This document shows, one piece after another, positions 5,184-7,258 of a stretch of DNA of 7,258 nt. Position numbers and translations under genes: made by a program. Within the stretch, counting starts at the first letter, position 1, and each line of letters starts with the position of its first letter. The notes under the pieces were generated by a model. The model did no database searches. It was not told the origin of the DNA and worked only from the letters and a program-made list of their open reading frames with translations. This DNA is from Spirochaetaceae bacterium (GTDB taxonomy: Bacteria; Spirochaetota; Spirochaetia; Treponematales; Breznakiellaceae). The stretch covers positions 1 through 7,258 of the forward strand of contig JAITNZ010000099.1 of NCBI GenBank assembly GCA_031290205.1, in the 5' to 3' direction.

Positions 5184-7055
5184 ATGAATAACACATATAT
5201 TAGAAAAACAAAGATTGTCTGCACGATGGGACCGACTTGCACCGATGAAGCGGTGCTTCGGTCGCTTATGCTTGCGGGAATGAATGTCGCTCGGTTTAAT
5301 TTTTCGCACGGCGAACATAAAGAGCATAAGATGCGTATGGATTTAGTCAAAAAGATTTCCCACGAACTGGGCATCCCCATCAATATCATGCTTGATACGA
5401 AGGGACCCGAAATACGCACCGGGCTTGTCGAGGATAACGGCGTTATCGTGTTTAATAAAGGCGACGCCGTGCTGGTGACGGCGGATGACACGAGGACGGC
5501 GCCGTTCAAATCCGCACGGGAGCCGGGACGCATCGCGCTCAGCTTAAAAAATATTGCCCTTATGGTGACGCCCGGCGTGCGCATCCTCATTGCCGACGGG
5601 CTGCTCGAACTCGAAGTCGCAAGCACCGACGGCGCCACCGTGTCCTGCACCGCGCTTAACAGCGCAAAAATCGGCAGCAGAAAAAATGTCAACCTCGTGG
5701 GAGTGCATTCCGGGCTGCCGATAATCGGCGAGCAGGATAAAGCCGACCTCGCGTTCGGCGCCGAGCAGAATATCGACTGCATCTCGGCAAGTTTTGTCAG
5801 TTATCCCCATGAAATTACCGAAATACGGGATTTCCTGCATTCAATCAAATTCGACGCGAAGATAATCGCCAAAATTGAAAGCGGCGAGGGGCTGGAAAAC
5901 ATCGAAAAAATCGCAGCTCTTGCCGACGGCATCATGGTAGCGCGGGGCGACCTCGCCGTGCAGATACCCGACGAAGATATTCCGCTGGCGCAGAAACATA
6001 TCATCGAAGCCGCGCGCCGGCATTGCAAGCCGGTTATCACGGCGACCCAGATGCTCGACTCGATGATTATCAACCCGCGCCCGACCCGAGCCGAGCTTAC
6101 CGACGTAGCAAATGCCATTTTCGACGGCACCGATGCGCTGATGCTTTCCGGCGAGACGGCGAACGGCGCGTATCCGCTGGAAGCCGTCAAAACGATGGCG
6201 AAAATCTGCGAGACCGTCGAACAATCCGACGCGTTCAAGCGGCACATACGCGATACGCTCCCGTCGCTGCTCAACGCACAAGAAGGCGCCCTGCGCTATC
6301 CTCACCGCCGAATCACCGATAGGGGCAATTTTTCGGAGGCGCAGGACATGGCGCAGGTCGTCTCGCGCAACGCTTATGAAACCGCCCGCGCCGTCCGTGC
6401 GAAAGCCATCATCACGCCGACCCTGTCGGGAACGACGACGCGCCATATCAGCGTATACCGCCCCGAACAGCCGGTCCTGGCGGTTACGCCGGATGAGCGG
6501 ACGATGCGCGCGCTCGTCCTCGAATGGGGAGTGATTCCGAAACTGACGACGCTCGCCGCCGACTCAGACCAGATGATACAGAATGCCCTTAAAATCGCCG
6601 CCGAGTCCGGCTTAGCGGACATGTCGGATAAAGTCGTGCTTGCCGCCGGTTTACCCCTGCACAGCCCGCAGCCCCTCAACACCGTGCGTATACTGATAAT
6701 CGGCAATGTCCTAGCCCGCAGCGCCTCAGGCGGACATGCCGACGGCGACATCGAGCGGGCAAGCGGGCGCATCATCTGGGCGGCAAGCGCACTGGATGCG
6801 CGGCAGATCATCAAAACATCCGGCGGCGAAATCCTCGTCTGCCCCGTGCTTACCGATGATTACATCCCGCTCTTACGCATCGTAAACGGCGTAATATGCG
6901 AAGGGCACTGCAAAATCGCCGATGACATCCTTGCGATGATCAACCCTCGCCTCGTCTGGCTCAACGGCGTCCACAACGCCTCACGCAAACTCGAGTCGGG
7001 GCTCTCCGTTACGATAGACGGCAAAGCCTTTTTAGTATACGAAGGCACAATATAA
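5184..7055 (+). CDS. pyk: Pyruvate kinase with an extra, degenerate C-terminal domain
   Basis: The 623-residue enzyme catalyses the last step of glycolysis: phosphoenolpyruvate + ADP to pyruvate + ATP. Active-site landmarks are intact: ARFNFSHG (Arg37, Asn39, Ser41), LDTKGPEIRTG (Asp71, Lys73, Arg78), IAKIESGEGLENI (Lys230, Glu232), ARGDL (253-257) and TATQML (Thr288). Glu76 is the residue that goes with K+-dependent enzymes. The lid domain spans about 80-175, and an allosteric phosphate-binding loop, TLSGTTTR (413-420), is present. The core ends near 480-500; about 120 more residues resemble the phosphohistidine-type domain of Bacillus-type kinases (usual total about 585), but the TSHAAVVG motif is missing and Asp580 falls where the histidine should be. 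The start is firm: an in-frame TGA at 5154..5156 precedes it, with no other ATG, GTG or TTG between. There is no ribosome binding site. It is divergent from yejB. Confidence 0.96.
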   Translation: MNNTYIRKTKIVCTMGPTCTDEAVLRSLMLAGMNVARFNFSHGEHKEHKMRMDLVKKISHELGIPINIMLDTKGPEIRTGLVEDNGVIVFNKGDAVLVTADDTRTAPFKSAREPGRIALSLKNIALMVTPGVRILIADGLLELEVASTDGATVSCTALNSAKIGSRKNVNLVGVHSGLPIIGEQDKADLAFGAEQNIDCISASFVSYPHEITEIRDFLHSIKFDAKIIAKIESGEGLENIEKIAALADGIMVARGDLAVQIPDEDIPLAQKHIIEAARRHCKPVITATQMLDSMIINPRPTRAELTDVANAIFDGTDALMLSGETANGAYPLEAVKTMAKICETVEQSDAFKRHIRDTLPSLLNAQEGALRYPHRRITDRGNFSEAQDMAQVVSRNAYETARAVRAKAIITPTLSGTTTRHISVYRPEQPVLAVTPDERTMRALVLEWGVIPKLTTLAADSDQMIQNALKIAAESGLADMSDKVVLAAGLPLHSPQPLNTVRILIIGNVLARSASGGHADGDIERASGRIIWAASALDARQIIKTSGGEILVCPVLTDDYIPLLRIVNGVICEGHCKIADDILAMINPRLVWLNGVHNASRKLESGLSVTIDGKAFLVYEGTI

Positions 7056-7090
7056 AGGGAGGAGGGGGGAGCCCCCCCCAACGGGGGCCC
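6994..7090. repeat. Left arm of a large inverted repeat
   Basis: Positions 6994..7068 are the exact reverse complement of 7184..7258 (75 bp with no mismatch). With one extra G at 7069 and two later mismatches, pairing continues to about 7090 against 7163. The arm includes the last 62 bp of the kinase gene and the GC-rich element at 7051..7079 (TATAAAGGGAGGAGG, six G in the last run, then AG and C8), whose TATAAA contains the TAA stop codon. Confidence 0.95.
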
Positions 7091-7162
7091 AGGCGGGGGG
7101 CCGGACCCCCCCGCGGGGGGGGGGGGGGGCCCCCCCGCGCCGTGGGGGTCGGGCGCACCGAC
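7091..7162. other. G/C homopolymer core with stacked hairpins
   Basis: The centre of the inverted repeat consists almost only of G and C. It contains GCG6/C7GC with a 5-nt loop (7093..7114), a run of fifteen G (7115..7129) followed by seven C (7130..7136), and GTCGG/CCGAC with a 5-nt loop (7148..7162). A perfect 12-bp palindrome, ACGGGCGCCCGT, overlaps its right edge (7161..7172). No coding potential is seen. Such sequence is hard to read accurately, so individual run lengths should not be trusted. Confidence 0.6.
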
Positions 7163-7258
7163 GGGCGCCCGTAGGGGGGGGCTCCCCCTCCTCCCTTTAT
7201 ATTGTGCCTTCGTATACTAAAAAGGCTTTGCCGTCTATCGTAACGGAGAGCCCCGACT
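7163..7258. repeat. Right arm of a large inverted repeat
   Basis: This is the reverse complement of the left arm, exact for the final 75 bases and still exact at the last base of the window, so the repeat may continue beyond it. It carries the third, reversed copy of the GC-rich hairpin element (7174..7201), with five rather than six G in one run. Confidence 0.95.
7197..7258 (-). pseudogene. Reverse copy of the 3' end of the pyruvate kinase gene
   Basis: Read on the minus strand from the right edge, this codes SGLSVTIDGKAFLVYEGTI and the stop TAA, identical at the nucleotide level to the end of the kinase gene at 6994..7055. It is either the end of a second, convergent kinase copy whose body lies outside the window, a duplicated fragment, or a fold-back artefact. 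The window alone does not decide. 'Pseudogene' is used only because a complete gene is not visible. Confidence 0.6.

Noticed and set aside
7057..7080. The G6-AG-C8 hairpin as an intrinsic terminator of pyk
   Set aside because: No T run follows the stem, and the same sequence occurs in a setting not linked to a gene end (4963..4989), so a terminator role is not supported.
6860..7081. A 73-codon minus-strand frame ending in the kinase gene
   Set aside because: It is antisense to the conserved C-terminal part of pyk and begins in the GC-rich repeat.

Overview
The window is bacterial and densely coded. From left to right on the minus strand lies an AT-rich accessory module: the N-terminal part of a type IIG-like DNA methylase (1..392, running off the left edge), a PIN-domain nuclease (374..769) and an AbrB-type antitoxin (766..1029). 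Next comes a GC-richer operon of three overlapping genes, yejF, yejE and yejB (1095..4806), encoding the ATPase and two permeases of a peptide/microcin C-type ABC importer. A non-coding stretch of about 380 bp (4807..5183) follows. It is crowded with palindromes and short repeats and separates yejB from the divergent plus-strand pyruvate kinase gene (5184..7055). The right end (6994..7258) is a large inverted repeat around a G/C homopolymer core, in which the last 62 bp of the kinase gene reappear in reverse.

All six minus-strand genes are read in the same direction, in the order yejB, yejE, yejF, antitoxin, PIN, methylase. yejB/yejE/yejF are linked by 4-bp stop-start overlaps. Antitoxin/PIN share a 4-bp overlap and PIN/methylase a 19-bp overlap. 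Base composition drops sharply between the two blocks. A hand count gives 35 G+C in 120 bases at 61..180, against 36 in 60 bases at 3001..3060. This suggests that the antitoxin-PIN-methylase module was acquired horizontally and inserted behind a resident transporter operon. A degenerate 7-bp tandem repeat sits exactly at the junction and overlaps the yejF stop codon.

The organism cannot be named with confidence. YejBEF resembles the enterobacterial proteins closely over its whole length. The pyruvate kinase carries the extra C-terminal domain known from Bacillus-type enzymes, but in degenerate form. Long G/C homopolymers occur both inside genes and between them. A host-associated spirochaete such as Treponema is a tentative guess and nothing more.

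I see no clearly new biological system. The points most worth checking are the terminal inverted repeat (artefact, duplication or hairpin end), the methylase that lacks an N-terminal nuclease domain and is translationally joined to a PIN nuclease, the long homopolymer tracts inside yejE and yejF, and the degenerate phospho-transfer domain of the pyruvate kinase.
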